Assembly (NCBI RefSeq): GCF_004337985.1
Contig: NC_043741.1
Span: forward strand, 7,606,032-7,670,031
Source: Pyricularia pennisetigena
Taxonomy: Eukaryota; Ascomycota; Sordariomycetes; Magnaporthales; Pyriculariaceae
Reading direction: 5' to 3'
DNA length: 64,000 bases
Part shown: piece after piece, positions 47,601-57,923 of the stretch
How the letters are laid out: every line of letters starts with the position of its first letter
How positions within the stretch are numbered: position 1 is the stretch's first letter
Translations under genes and position numbers: made by a program
The notes under the pieces: model-generated
The model's database searches: none
What the model was told of the DNA's origin: nothing
The model's input: only the letters and a program-made list of their open reading frames with translations

Positions 47601-47957
47601 ATGCTGACCGTCTTCTTCCTCGCTTTCCTCGTTTTGCTGGTGCTCAAGTTGGTCCTGGGCATGACTTTGCTGCGGTACTCGCGCGGGCGGTACGCAGCCA
47701 TGAGGCGGCGCGAGCACGCCGTCTCTTCGGGAAAGCAGGAGCCAGAGCAGTTCGACCAGCCAGGCAGCAAGCGGGTCGGCGGGTACGGCCATGTGGAGGT
47801 GGGGGAAGATCGGCGCGCGTGGCTCTACGACGACGACCCCGAGGGTTTGAAAAAGGCGCAAGCAGCAGATAAGAGAAACGCTGGCAAGAGGGAGAAGAGC
47901 GAAAAGGATCTTGGAAGAATCAGCCGGTACGAGATGGTAGCAAAGAGGATTTGGTGA
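44631..47957 (+). CDS. EMP65: TAPT1/Emp65-family ER membrane protein
   Basis: A single long exon of 1,108 residues. The first 360 residues are Ala/Pro/Ser-rich and probably cytosolic. After LYIYQSYSADIPYESSAVKL comes the conserved membrane region. Hydrophobic segments include FLERTILFGALACVDAWLWT, DILQGLVIVFTCVALMHLDA, then YVIYNGLEVGDRLLSALGQD. They continue with FILALMYNFLHSVCLFYQVI, NALLTLLISNQFVEIKSSVF and RFQLWLMLMIIAMRNIVEV. This is the signature of the TAPT1 (DUF747) family. Yeast Emp65 works with Slp1 in protecting soluble ER proteins from degradation; human TAPT1 is linked to cilia and bone. The loop between the first and second segments (about residues 480-590) is an Arg/Ser-rich insertion. 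The C-terminal tail is charged. Confidence 0.93.
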   Translation: MQAVNSMEEDTLAALAAKATARMEAEAAETEIAVEDDADAQEPPPDLHNVGQSPLGLAVDEMQTTTLDGRKMAHSPLLAQLPTPAGTPTESGSPSPSQAAAAQDDAEDAAGLQLDSRTAAMAVNKARVQDLTVDTDVAVHGQDQLPSSGSAAVARSQPQSATAKAPTPSRQNTQDNVRRLSASKMQELAASPESLPIASIPDRKLPEHPLSAGIVETAARRPSMADQARTLLQGSMPIERTTRVAMQRAGSASANGTPRPGPPPRTVSTPPINRRTSSSQPPNPAANRRNSFHPTPRLAHGTTAFPPLANPNPEGGAHMSKSTSGQEAQNQQAQAQLPSEAAALDPPVPTSPVMASLPLPPLSVPTFLQLELAGQRPSPLYIYQSYSADIPYESSAVKLARLKNFLLLPGFLERTILFGALACVDAWLWTFTILPIRFVIAIGVLAKWWVYVVIKEARWSIGYVWYGIGRWWRRGARGRSASRADDGKSSAGEESRSPSRVREVSVSSARSPIHEGGLQPSLVPAQPGIRINDTPRTGGSSVGDGTIRARRRGESRSSQHSQGRGQGTAYSSRGFFRHRRTKSTPSGLTSFHKADILQGLVIVFTCVALMHLDASRMYHSIRAQSAIKLYVIYNGLEVGDRLLSALGQDIFECLFSSEVLARDHRGRSKVMVPFGMFILALMYNFLHSVCLFYQVITLNVAVNSYSNALLTLLISNQFVEIKSSVFKRFEKENVFQLTCADIVERFQLWLMLMIIAMRNIVEVGGLTIPGAGTGGGMGGISGGEPVPKVPLHSASILPASFTALPSWLWSGEVLSPFFIVTGSETIVDWIKHAYINKFNNIKPNFHGRVLDILCKDYYTNAFVTPSLTRRLGLPLLPLSCLFIRASVQTYHMFLATHLPAPLPPSTQTSLTVESSSSAATPSSQAVAASLERLDGIIRNALGRAVHGMPYVAANTTTEPPPMMATNSNMTDFPYRIFMSWTTDDAIALVTMLTVFFLAFLVLLVLKLVLGMTLLRYSRGRYAAMRRREHAVSSGKQEPEQFDQPGSKRVGGYGHVEVGEDRRAWLYDDDPEGLKKAQAADKRNAGKREKSEKDLGRISRYEMVAKRIW

Positions 47958-48017
47958 TTTTGTTCTTTTGGCTAGATAGGAGGCTTGTAAGAGCGAGTGC
48001 AGTGGAGTCGCAGTGCA

Positions 48018-48065
<48 letters not shown>

Positions 48066-48372
48066 TCCCCCTCACAATGAATGGCGTTGGGTTTGAGCAT
48101 ATCATTAGGCGTTTGTTTTAGGTTTTCTATGAGATGAAGGATGAGGTATCAATGCGATGGGTCGTTTTGCTGCGGTAAAGCTTTGGGAGCCAGAAGGCCA
48201 TGAACCGATACACTTTCTATCAAAAAGAAAACGGTACAAATGCGACACGACACATGTCTGCCGAGAATAGAGTGAGCCGCAGATAAAATAGAGAAGGCCA
48301 AACCAACAGTGACGTCCCCCTTCCGTCACTTTTTCACAAGTAACTTTCCCACCGAGAAAGGCATCCTTCAAA
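47958..48372. other. Intergenic between convergent genes
   Basis: 3' flanks of the Emp65-like gene (+) and the CAAX microprotein (-), including the 41-base T tract at 48024-48064. Confidence 0.55.
48024..48064. repeat. Poly(T) tract, 41 bases
   Basis: A pure run of 41 T, 66 bases after the Emp65-like stop codon. It may be the poly(A) end of an old retroposed sequence in minus orientation or simple slippage; no element body was found. Confidence 0.95.
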
Positions 48373-48546
48373 TCACATAATGACGCACGGGATCGGGATG
48401 CAGCAGCACGAGACGCCGTCGCACTCGAAGCATTTGCTCTGTCCAGAGCCGCCGCCCGGCTTGATGATGGACGAGGCGGTGGAAGACGCGGCGCTGCCGG
48501 GCCCGTTGGCATCGACGGGGCCAGCGAGGGATGCGGAGCAGGCCAT
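48373..48546 (-). CDS. 57-residue Cys-rich microprotein ending in a CAAX box
   Basis: ATG at 48546 in the near-ideal context CAAAAAAATGG; stop TGA at 48375-48373. Residues 4-37 are Ala/Ser/Gly/Pro-rich. Residues 38-57 are KCFECDGVSCCCIPIPCVIM. Cys54-Val-Ile-Met57 at the very C-terminus is a perfect CAAX box, identical to the farnesylated C-terminus of KRAS4B. Cys39, 42 and 47-49 could be palmitoylated or bind metal. Predicted fate: farnesylation, removal of VIM, carboxymethylation, and membrane attachment or export. Fungal a-factor-type pheromone precursors also end in CAAX but are usually shorter and lack the Cys cluster. The gene was overlooked by length-based ORF calling. A long pyrimidine/purine-rich leader lies upstream (48547-49030). 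Confidence 0.72.
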   Translation of the reverse strand: MACSASLAGPVDANGPGSAASSTASSIIKPGGGSGQSKCFECDGVSCCCIPIPCVIM

Positions 48547-50082
48547 TTTTTTGGTGGTGTATTGTATATGTTTCTTTTAAGGGGGCGCTTTTGGCGGTGA
48601 AGTGACGTAAGTGAAATTTAGTTTGTGACCCTTTTTTTTTAGAGAAGGGGGGTTTTTCGCTTACGGGTTTTGTTTTCGGGGTGATGAAGATCTGGCTTTT
48701 TTTTTTTTTTCTCTTTGTCGGTGAAATTGAGAATGTAAAGCTGTAAAGGCGTGATTCGATCGCGGGATTTTTTTTTTTTTCTCGTTGTTTTACTTGAGTC
48801 GAGTGTTATGATCTCCGAGGGGAGAAGAGAGAGGGAAAGAGGTGGAAGCTTTCTTGTGTCCAGTTTATGCTCGGCGGCCGCATGTTTGAAGCTGGCTTCA
48901 TCCCTGCTCCCGTAGGCGGCAGTGCTAGTTGGATGCTTTGGCGGGGCCGTGCTTGGCTGCAGGGGGTCAAGTACCAGCTCGATATGATTCATGGTACTTG
49001 CTTGTGTTTGCCCAGATAGAGGCACACAGGGTTAGGGTGTACGCTTGAGGTAAGGTTGCTTTCTTTTGATGTTTTGCTGAGATAAATTATATATGGTGTA
49101 CCCAAGATGGATGGATACGGGAGACAGGTGTCTGCCGTGGACGATGGGTGTATAGTATATTGCGGTTTGTGACTAAGAAGGGTAGCAAGATAGGGGATGG
49201 GTCATTAGTTGCTAATATCATACTTTAGTTTTGCGTCTTGATCGTCGAGATGGTATATTCTCGGTTGTGTTTTTGGCTCCAACCATTTTTATCTTGATGA
49301 GATTCTGAAGTCATGGCTTATTATTCCTGCTTTATTTAAGACTATATAAATCACTGGCTGGTTTGAGCAGAATTCTTGTTCTGATTCTCTTGACTGTGGT
49401 TAAAAATGCAGAGCGTTGCCAAAAAGCAATACTATAAATGTGGTTACTATAATTCTTGACTACAGTAGTCTAGTCTCATAAAAGCCACTTTGAGTTGGAC
49501 GGTTCCTTTCCAACAAGGGTTTTTGATCTTGGAGTCTTTCTTTTGAAGCGCTTCAAATAAATAAAACAGAGCGTGGCCATAATGAAGCCTCATTAAGCCC
49601 CCAAGCTACTCAAAGCCACTAAGCGAGTAGCCAGCATCAATCAGGCATGATAATAGAGAATTTGCCCTGACACATAGTCCCCTCCATTCTTTCCATGACA
49701 CCCCCCAATTTCAACAAATGCCAGCTGATCTCCCCCAGGGCCATATCACTCCTCGAGACCGAGTCACTAGCCTTGGGACATGTTGGTTATCTGCCTTGAT
49801 CTGATGTATGAATTGCCGAGGTCTCGTGTCAGGAGGATGAAGTGATACTACTCTTCGACGGCAGTTGGGGGAGTAATGCAAATGCTGTCATGTATATATT
49901 TTTTACGACATTGAAAAATGATCAATGTGATAAACTTGTACAAAGAAGTGAACATGCATGACCAATCACCGACCACGACCATTCACAAGCCTGGTTGTCC
50001 CCCATGCACGCCCTACCCCATCCGGGCCACATCTCTCAACCCAACTCGTCTCTATTCAAGAGCAGCAGAGCCCACTGCGAGC
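48547..50082. other. Intergenic, AT-rich
   Basis: The left 500 bp are the likely leader of the CAAX gene on the minus strand, with poly(T) stretches on the plus strand. From about 49.1 to 49.9 kb the sequence is AT-rich with no coding frame; it could include decayed repeat DNA but no structure was identifiable. The last part is the 3' flank of the xylanase gene. Confidence 0.4.
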
Positions 50083-50987
<905 letters not shown>

Positions 50988-51042
50988 TCAAAGACCTGAG
51001 GAGCAAACAAAGGCAGTATCGTGATGTGGGCTGAGAGGGAGG

Positions 51043-51049
51043 ATTTATA
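51043..51049 (-). promoter_or_regulatory. TATA-like box of the xylanase gene
   Basis: Read on the minus strand the sequence is GTATAAATCC, about 165 bases upstream of the xylanase ATG. Position and sequence fit a TATA box of an inducible fungal secreted-enzyme gene. Confidence 0.5.
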
Positions 51050-51961
51050 CATCTTTCTCTGATGGCCTATTCACCTCTGAGATCCATGTATCCTCTCCCT
51101 TGATGCTAGGCACGCCCAGCTACTCGCCTAATTGGGTGGATACCCACGCTTGCTTCATCGGGCATGTGAGAAGGTAGCACGATATCAAAGAGACCTTGGA
51201 GTAGTATGATAAGAGGAAAAAGGGGAAGGCCGGTCCGGGAGAAACGGCAAAGGGAATCACAGTAGCAGCCGCATCACATCTCCGCAACGTGGATCTAGGA
51301 ACCATGGCCCATGGCATGACCCTGGTCAAATTACGCAGTACCACGCCCAAGAGGAGTTCGGTAGTCTGGGGATCTCCAGTTTAGGGGTGCACATCTGCCA
51401 GTCGCGCGGCTGTAGAGCCAATACAACGTCCAATTCAGTGTGCAACCCCCAATTATCTCGGCCTTTGAGCTTGATGTAGATCAAGTCGTCTGTCTAGTTT
51501 TAGACCCAGTCTAGAAGCTAGATTTTTCTTTTTTGCCGAACGAAACCAGAATGCTGGGACCCATGGTTCGACTGCGTATAGGAGAAAAAGAAAAAAAAGA
51601 AAAAAAAAAAGAAAAAAGACGTATAGGAAAGGAAATGACACAATAATATGGCCACCAGTAATCATCTGGCGATCGACACAAAATGTCTCGGTTGAGACCG
51701 AGTTGAGCGGCCATTCGGAGGTGGCTCTCCGGATGCTGCCGAGCACCGATTGGCGGCGTTGCAATTCTCCGGACAAACCGCAGCATTTCGATTTCACGAT
51801 GCCAAGAGTCCTGGGGTCTTGGGGGGCCATCACCACGTTGGTGGGAAAATTCATTTCACGGTGAGCCACATCTCCAATGTTGTACAGCACTTTACTGGGA
51901 ATTTCATCTCTCATCCATGTCTTGAGCACGAACTGTATGTTACAGTTGTATTGTGCAGTAC

Positions 51962-52009
<48 letters not shown>
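51962..52009. repeat. (AGT)16 microsatellite
   Basis: Sixteen uninterrupted AGT units in intergenic DNA, preceded by ACAGTACAGT. In one minus-strand frame it would encode poly-Tyr, but that frame has no other coding features. Confidence 0.97.
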
Positions 52010-53722
52010 TAGGGGGGTTTCGTGGGCCACCAACCAGGACTTGGTCTCCACGTTTTGCAAACTTGAAACTTTGGTACCGAATCTCGACTTTCCCCCCCGT
52101 TGTTAGTTTTCCCGAACAAGGGCTGCAAACCGTGCATCTAATTTTGCTTTTGCGTTTCATAATGTCCCAATCCGGATTCCTTTCCTAATCCAGTTCAGTT
52201 CAGAACATTTCTTACTTCGTGTCTGTTAGTCTGTGCGGAGTCTGGAAATGATCTTCATCTCAGGTTCATTTTAATTCATGTCCCTGTCTATCAAAAATCA
52301 GAGACTGGAAGACGTCTTCTCCTATCCCATGTCTGTGTCTATCAGAACCATGTATAGTTTATGTTCCAACAAATCTCTGGTTCCTTTTTGTTCATTTCTT
52401 CCATATCGTGAATGCAGCGCAACACTCCAACTGCCAAATCTACATAGCAGTATATCCTCTATCTGCCCTATCTTCTAACTCCAGAGCGCATACCGCAAGC
52501 ATGGCCCCGCCCGGCTGTAATCTTGCTCAGTCCCACTTTTGTATTTTGCCAGGACGCCAGCATCCCAGAATCACGGAGCGCCCTCTTCTCCCTCCGTAGT
52601 GCCATGTGACCATGCAAGAACTGCCGCCACCGCAAAGCCCGACGCATCGTAGTATTTTCGGTTCGGTGTGCAGCGAGCTGGCGCCCTTGGCCACGCAGCT
52701 CTCTCTCCGGGGTACGTCCCATCCTTTCACCCCCACACGCTTTGCCGCCAATCGCTTGTGCCAGTAAACCTCCTTCCTCTTCCGTGCGGCAGATCGGCAG
52801 TCTGTCACCCCTGCCCACTTGCCATCTCCCGAGACGATGATGCTTCGTTTTGTGTGTACGATTGTTACCTCCAAGTCAACGTAAACTTCAGTGAAAATTC
52901 GATCAAACCAGGCTCCTTATTAAACGTCAGCGCTGTCGGCCCCGGCGTGTTTTCCAGTTGAGAAGGGGCGGCTTGCCATCCCATCTGCAGATCGTCTCTG
53001 TAAGCTCTCAAAAGATCGCTTGATAAGAGCAGGGGACGCCGCAAAGTGGATTACCAGAACTTTTGTCTGGTGGGTTTGGACAGAACTCTGCTCTTGGCGT
53101 GGCGGCGTCGTCCTGAACGTTGTTCAAGATAATGCACCTCCAAGACGTACCACTTGGACTTGGTGTGCAGATGATAGATATTGCTGGGCAGCATGATAGA
53201 ATAAAAAAAAGTTCACTTACAAATGTTACACTTGGATTAGGCTCTTGGGATTGGTGGGGGAATATGCGGAAAAGAAAGAAAAAAGGGAACCAAGAAAAAG
53301 CAACGGCCAAACTATATCCCCATGTGCATAGGCTATTTTCAGCAAGTGTCGTCTTTGCATATCCTGGAAAGAGACTTAATTATGCTGTTGCTTCCTCTGC
53401 TTAGGTGTGGCCCGTGTGCTAGTGAACTGACTTTTGTGTCATTCCCTAGTAGCCTGACGCCATTTCGGTGACATTGGAACTAGTCTTGTCTAAGCAGAAA
53501 GTAAAATAATTTGCTTCTTAAAGTATTCTGAAGAAAAACGAGCAAAGAAAAGTTTCGAAACATGGTTTTATTCGGAAGAATATAATATTACCCGTCAGCT
53601 GTATCTATTGCTGTAAACAGTGTTGCTTGCAGTACTTGTATATCTTTGTGCTGTTTCTTCAGAGTGACACAGACGAAATGACCCGTTCCCCACAACCGTC
53701 ATCAACTAACCTTCGCCCCAAG

Positions 53723-54654
53723 TCACAACAGCCAGTAGTTGAACCAAGTGACGGCCTGGACAAAAGCCTGCTCCTTGGCATACCGCTCAAGCTTGTTGGA
53801 CATGTTTCCGCGGACAGCAAACCCGTGGAGCACGCCAGAGTACAGGTTGATCTGGTAGGGCTTCCCGGAGCGCTTGAGGAGCTCTTCGGACAGGTGGCGC
53901 ATGTCGGCCGTGAAGATGCTGTCCGTCTCGGCTGCGGCGATGGCCAGCGGACCCGAGATGGCGTCCATCTCTTCCTCTGTCACGTCGGAAGGGTGGCCGA
54001 CAAAGCCCACGTCTATGCCATTCTTGTAGTGGCGGACGACATACTGGTAGGGAGGAGGGTTTTTTTTTATTTTATTTTTTTTTTAGTAAGTTCAAAAAAA
54101 AGTATGTTATTCTTGGAAATCAATGTCACCCACCTTGGCTCCAAAGCTGTACCCAACGGCGCCGATCCTCTTGGCGCCGTGGTCCTTCTTGAGCACCTTG
54201 ATGGCCGCCTCTATAATGGGATCAACAGCCTCGTAGGTGTGAGGGTTGTCATGGTTCGTGCCAAAGTCCCTCCAGCTAACAAAGTCAAAATCCTCAAGGG
54301 AGCTGAGTGAAATGTTGAGCGGTACGGGGTCGCCGTTAAAAATGTCAACCACCAGGGTTGTGTAGCCTTGGGCAGCAAAGTCGTCGGCCATCAGCTTGCT
54401 GTTCTGCCAGATGCCAAGGACGTCGGGTAGGTAGAGAAGCACGACGTCTTTGTGGGCTTTGCCCTCGGGCGGCAGGGCAAGATATGCATCCCACTTGTTC
54501 TCTATCATGACCATTTGACCGGTAGGCGTGCCTCTGGTTTGTGATCCTTGGTCAGCTTTGAGAGAAACAGATGCAGAATTGAGAATTTCTCAGCTGTCAC
54601 CTACTCGTGCGTCACGCCGACGCTGCAGCACGCTGCAGGAGGGTTGGACGTCAT
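53723..54654 (-). CDS. Dienelactone hydrolase family protein with Ser nucleophile position
   Basis: Three exons on the minus strand, 54654-54605, 54533-54134 and 54043-53723, give 256 residues. The introns are 71 and 90 bp (donors GTAGGT and GTGGGT). The start MTSNPPAACCSVGVTHEGTP is typical of fungal DLH-family proteins. The fold is seen from VVLLYLPDVLGIW, GYTTLVVDIFNGDP, GAVGYSFGAKYVV, ISGPLAIAAAETDSIF and GVLHGFAVRG. Catalytic His is in VLHGF and the acid in AETDSIF. The usual nucleophile motif is GYCFGAK; here residue 146 is Ser (codon AGC), not Cys (TGC). The protein may act as a Ser hydrolase on lactones or other esters, or may have altered activity. The gene is divergent from the Urn1-like gene. 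Confidence 0.9.
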
Positions 54655-55579
54655 GCTGTAGTATCAAGCGTTTTATTTTTTTTTTTCTTCTTTTTTTATG
54701 GCGTCGTGTGAGACTCTTTCTGCATTCGCCATTCAATAGATGCCAGAAAACTTTAGTCGAGTCTGAACTGAATGATCTGGTCTATTATTTTTTTAAACCT
54801 TGATTGATTGAGCAGCACGCTAAAATGTAAAAGCCCGCTTTCTTGTTGTCCAACATTTCAAGGGGAAAATGGTGTCGTCACGCTGTCTGTCACACACGCA
54901 GAGGTGGGGTAGCTGTACCTATGATAAGCGTGGCAGAGAGATGTGGTTTTACGTGATATAAAAGGAAATACATAATACAACGCGAATGGCACAAAAGCCC
55001 TTTAACATTTATTTAACTTTGGGAAAATTTGAGAGTGAGCGAAAATATTTATTGTAAAATGGATAAATTGCTCAGACGCACACATGGTGGGCCTGTGCTA
55101 ACTTAACTTGATCAAACATCAGAAGGTCACCTTTCTAGGCCTCGCTAACGAAGGTACTTTCGAGTTGAGGAAAGCAAGCACAATGAGATGAGCGAATCAA
55201 ATTTCTCTTATTTCATGAAGGTTAAAGTGACTTTTCATGTTGCAAACCATTCAAGTGGGAAAAATACCAATCGAGGGCTTCTTTAGAGTTGGCGTTCCGT
55301 AAATGGCAAATCCACAGCATACATGTCAGTTCCCCATACTATTTTATATATGCTACGTCAGGCCGCGGAGTCGGTTCCCGGGATTGAGCGCCACTCAATA
55401 GTAAATTGGATTGATTACCCATGTCACGTCACGTGCCCATCACGACGTCACGTCAAGTACTGCCGCCGAATGCCGCCAAAGTTTAGACGCGACAGACGTG
55501 GACCGACGCCCATCGGAGGACTGCCAAGGACGTTCAATGACTCCCACCTACAGTCATAATATCTAAAGACAAGCACATC
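54655..55579. other. Divergent promoter region
   Basis: About 0.9 kb between the DLH-family gene (-) and the WW-FF gene (+). AT-rich in the middle. A cluster of CACGT/TCACGTCACGTG-like words lies at 55418-55456, about 130 bp before the Urn1-like start. These resemble E-box or bZIP sites (CACGTG at 55430-55435). No gene was recognised. Confidence 0.5.
55418..55456. promoter_or_regulatory. Cluster of CACGT(C/G) words near the Urn1-like start
   Basis: Within about 40 bp there are four TCACG-type words, including a palindromic CACGTG and three CACGTCA-like sites. Such sites are bound by bHLH (E-box) and bZIP/CRE factors. A regulatory role for the neighbouring gene is inferred from position only. 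Confidence 0.45.
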
Positions 55580-57280
55580 ATGCTCAAATCAACCTACAAA
55601 CCATCCGCCGCGGTAGAAGCGGCAGCCCAACCCCTTCCCCCGGGGTGGACCGAACACAAGGCCCCGACCGGGCACACCTACTACCACAATGCCGCTACCG
55701 GCGAGTCGACCTACAAGCGGCCCGCTGCCGCCGGCGTCTTCCCTCTTCCGCACCAACCAGCCCCGCAGATGCGTCTATCTGACCCGGCCGTCGCCAACGC
55801 GTTCATGGCCCAGATGCAGCCGCGCCCGGCCCACGACGCCGACTCGCGAGGAGGAAGGGGAGGTTTCCGGGGGAGGGGCGGGCGCGGTGGTGGCGCTGGC
55901 GGCGAAAGGAGACCGCCGCCCCAGCCAAACGACAAGCCGAAGAGTAAGGTGGCGATTCCGGGCTGCGAGCCATGGATACTAGTATACACCAAGTATGGAC
56001 GGCGGTTCGCGTACAACCCGGACAAGAACGCCAGCTACTGGAGGATACCGGACAGGCTGAAGGCTGGGATTCTGGAACTGGACACGGCGCGGATCAGGGA
56101 GAAGGTGGAAGGTGCTACTGGTGCTACTGGCACAGCGGCAGGCTCTACCGAAAAGAAGCCTGCCGGTGGGGAGCCAGGGGATGCGCCCGGTAAAGATGCG
56201 CCTCCAGGAGATGACGGCGATGAAAGTGATGAATACGAGGAGCTAGAGGTCACAGACGATGAGGATGGCGACGACTTTGCCGATTCAGATCAACCATGGA
56301 AACGTCAAAGGACAGAGGAACCTTTGGAGTTTGGTGAAGACGACATTGCTTTCCAGCTTCAGGCCATGGGGCAGGAATACGGGCTGGAGCCAGGCGATTA
56401 CGATGATGGAAACATGGAGGACTGGCCCGAGGGTGCCGAGGGCGCAGAGCTTTCGGAAGAGGACGCGCGCGGGCTTTTCAAGGACATGCTCAACGACTTC
56501 AACATCAACCCTTATAGCTCCTGGGATAAGCTAATCGAGGAGGGAAAGGTCTTCGATGACCCCAGGTATACGGTGCTTACGACCATGAAGGATAGAAAAG
56601 ACACTTGGGAAGAGTGGTCCCGAGATCGCATAAAGCTGCTAAAGGAGCAACGAGCCAAGGAGGAGAAGAAGGACCCGAGGATACCTTACTTGGCATTCCT
56701 GCATGAAAAGGCCAACCCGAAACTGTACTGGCCAGAGTTCAAGCGTAAATACAAAAAAGAGGCCCCCATGCGGGACGCGGGCATCAGCGACAAGGACCGC
56801 GAAAAGTGGTACAGGGAACACATCAACCGGCTCAAGATGCCGCAAGCCACGCTCAAGGCCGACCTGACGGCGCTCTTGCGAGCACAACCGCTCTCGACGC
56901 TCAACCGCCAGACCAACCCTTCGCACCTCCCGACGTCGGTCCTGACCGATATTCGCTTCATATCCCTCGACGCCAAGACCAGAGACGAGCTCGTCGAGGG
57001 CTACATCCAGACCCTGCCGCCGCCGCCCGAGTATGGCGAGCAGAACGGCGGCGCCGAGGACGAGGCGGCCACCAAGGCCAAGGAGGCACGACTGAAGCGC
57101 GAAAAGGCGATGCACGATCGCGAGCGGGCCCGCGAGGTGGAAAAGAGGCGGAAGGAGCGCGACCTGGCGCGCGGCAAGGCCGCGTTGAGGGAGCAGGAAA
57201 GGGAGTTGGAGAGGGCTATGAATGTGGACCGCAGGGGTCTGCAGAGCCACCTGATGGAGGTGGATGAGCCTGCCAAGTGA
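55580..57280 (+). CDS. URN1: WW-FF domain protein, Urn1/TCERG1-like
   Basis: A single exon of 566 residues. A WW domain lies near residues 19-50 (LPPGWTEHKAPTGHTYYHN.. STYKRP). An RGG-rich segment follows (SRGGRGGFRGRGGRGGGAGG), then a second WW-like stretch (PWILVYTKYGRRFAYNPDKN.. SYWRIP). After an acidic region there is an FF domain (LFKDMLNDFNINPYSSWDKL). FF-like helices continue in KNDPRIPYLAF-type sequence (KKDPRIPYLAFLHEKANP), and a basic coiled coil ends the protein. This arrangement matches yeast Urn1 and the larger animal TCERG1 (CA150). These link the spliceosome and elongating RNA polymerase II in the nucleus. Confidence 0.9.
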   Translation: MLKSTYKPSAAVEAAAQPLPPGWTEHKAPTGHTYYHNAATGESTYKRPAAAGVFPLPHQPAPQMRLSDPAVANAFMAQMQPRPAHDADSRGGRGGFRGRGGRGGGAGGERRPPPQPNDKPKSKVAIPGCEPWILVYTKYGRRFAYNPDKNASYWRIPDRLKAGILELDTARIREKVEGATGATGTAAGSTEKKPAGGEPGDAPGKDAPPGDDGDESDEYEELEVTDDEDGDDFADSDQPWKRQRTEEPLEFGEDDIAFQLQAMGQEYGLEPGDYDDGNMEDWPEGAEGAELSEEDARGLFKDMLNDFNINPYSSWDKLIEEGKVFDDPRYTVLTTMKDRKDTWEEWSRDRIKLLKEQRAKEEKKDPRIPYLAFLHEKANPKLYWPEFKRKYKKEAPMRDAGISDKDREKWYREHINRLKMPQATLKADLTALLRAQPLSTLNRQTNPSHLPTSVLTDIRFISLDAKTRDELVEGYIQTLPPPPEYGEQNGGAEDEAATKAKEARLKREKAMHDRERAREVEKRRKERDLARGKAALREQERELERAMNVDRRGLQSHLMEVDEPAK

Positions 57281-57923
57281 AGATGTGACAGTGATGAGGA
57301 ATCAATAAGCTGAACCGTTCCAACATTATGACGCTTGAGTATCCATCAAACGATGCAGTCCCCTGGAGTGACACGCCCACCCCATCAATGAATGACAGCC
57401 TGGGTCGGAAGTTTTCTTCGGATTATTATCAGCAACTGGCCCCTCACATGACGAGAAGCTCGAGTAGGTAGGATTCGCAGCACTGCTGGTCCTCCCGTGA
57501 ACGCATCTTGACGCCGGTGTGCTATCGTATCTGGCCCAGACGTCTATACCGTGAAGGATCCTGGACGGAGCTTGAGGGTCAGGCCGAGGCGAAGTGGAAT
57601 TTGTGAACGACATTCCGTTTGGTTGCGTCTCTGGGGGATGTTGACTTGATCCAGCGCGTGAGATGAGAACAGCCTGCGATGATTCGATAGGCAGTCGGGA
57701 AGGAACTGGCTGAATCACGCTATGCACAATTGTCACGCATACTCTAGATCAATTCTTTTCAAAAAGAAAAAGAAAACAACTTGGGGGTATCTATCACCCT
57801 ACTTAATAAAAGACACACATACGCTCCAGGGGTATACCCAATGCTCGCGCCATTGGATGAATGCAATAACCAACCAGTACCCAACTCCATGCCAATCATG
57901 TAAACAAACAAAAGAAATATAGC
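57281..57923. other. Intergenic between convergent genes
   Basis: 3' flanks of the Urn1-like gene (+) and the Gly-Ala repeat protein (-). No further gene was recognised. Confidence 0.5.

Noticed and set aside
48639..49025. 128-codon minus-strand frame upstream of the CAAX microprotein
   Set aside because: It is rich in Lys runs from T tracts and has no motif; it fits a leader sequence better than a gene, though an upstream ORF role cannot be excluded.
49025..49045. TTAGGG-like words suggesting an interstitial telomere repeat (also near 44398)
   Set aside because: Only single copies are present, with no tandem array.
51453..52160. Minus-strand frame of 235 codons with a poly-Tyr run
   Set aside because: The poly-Tyr is the AGT microsatellite. 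The flanking sequence shows no domain or coding bias, and there are several homopolymer-derived residues.
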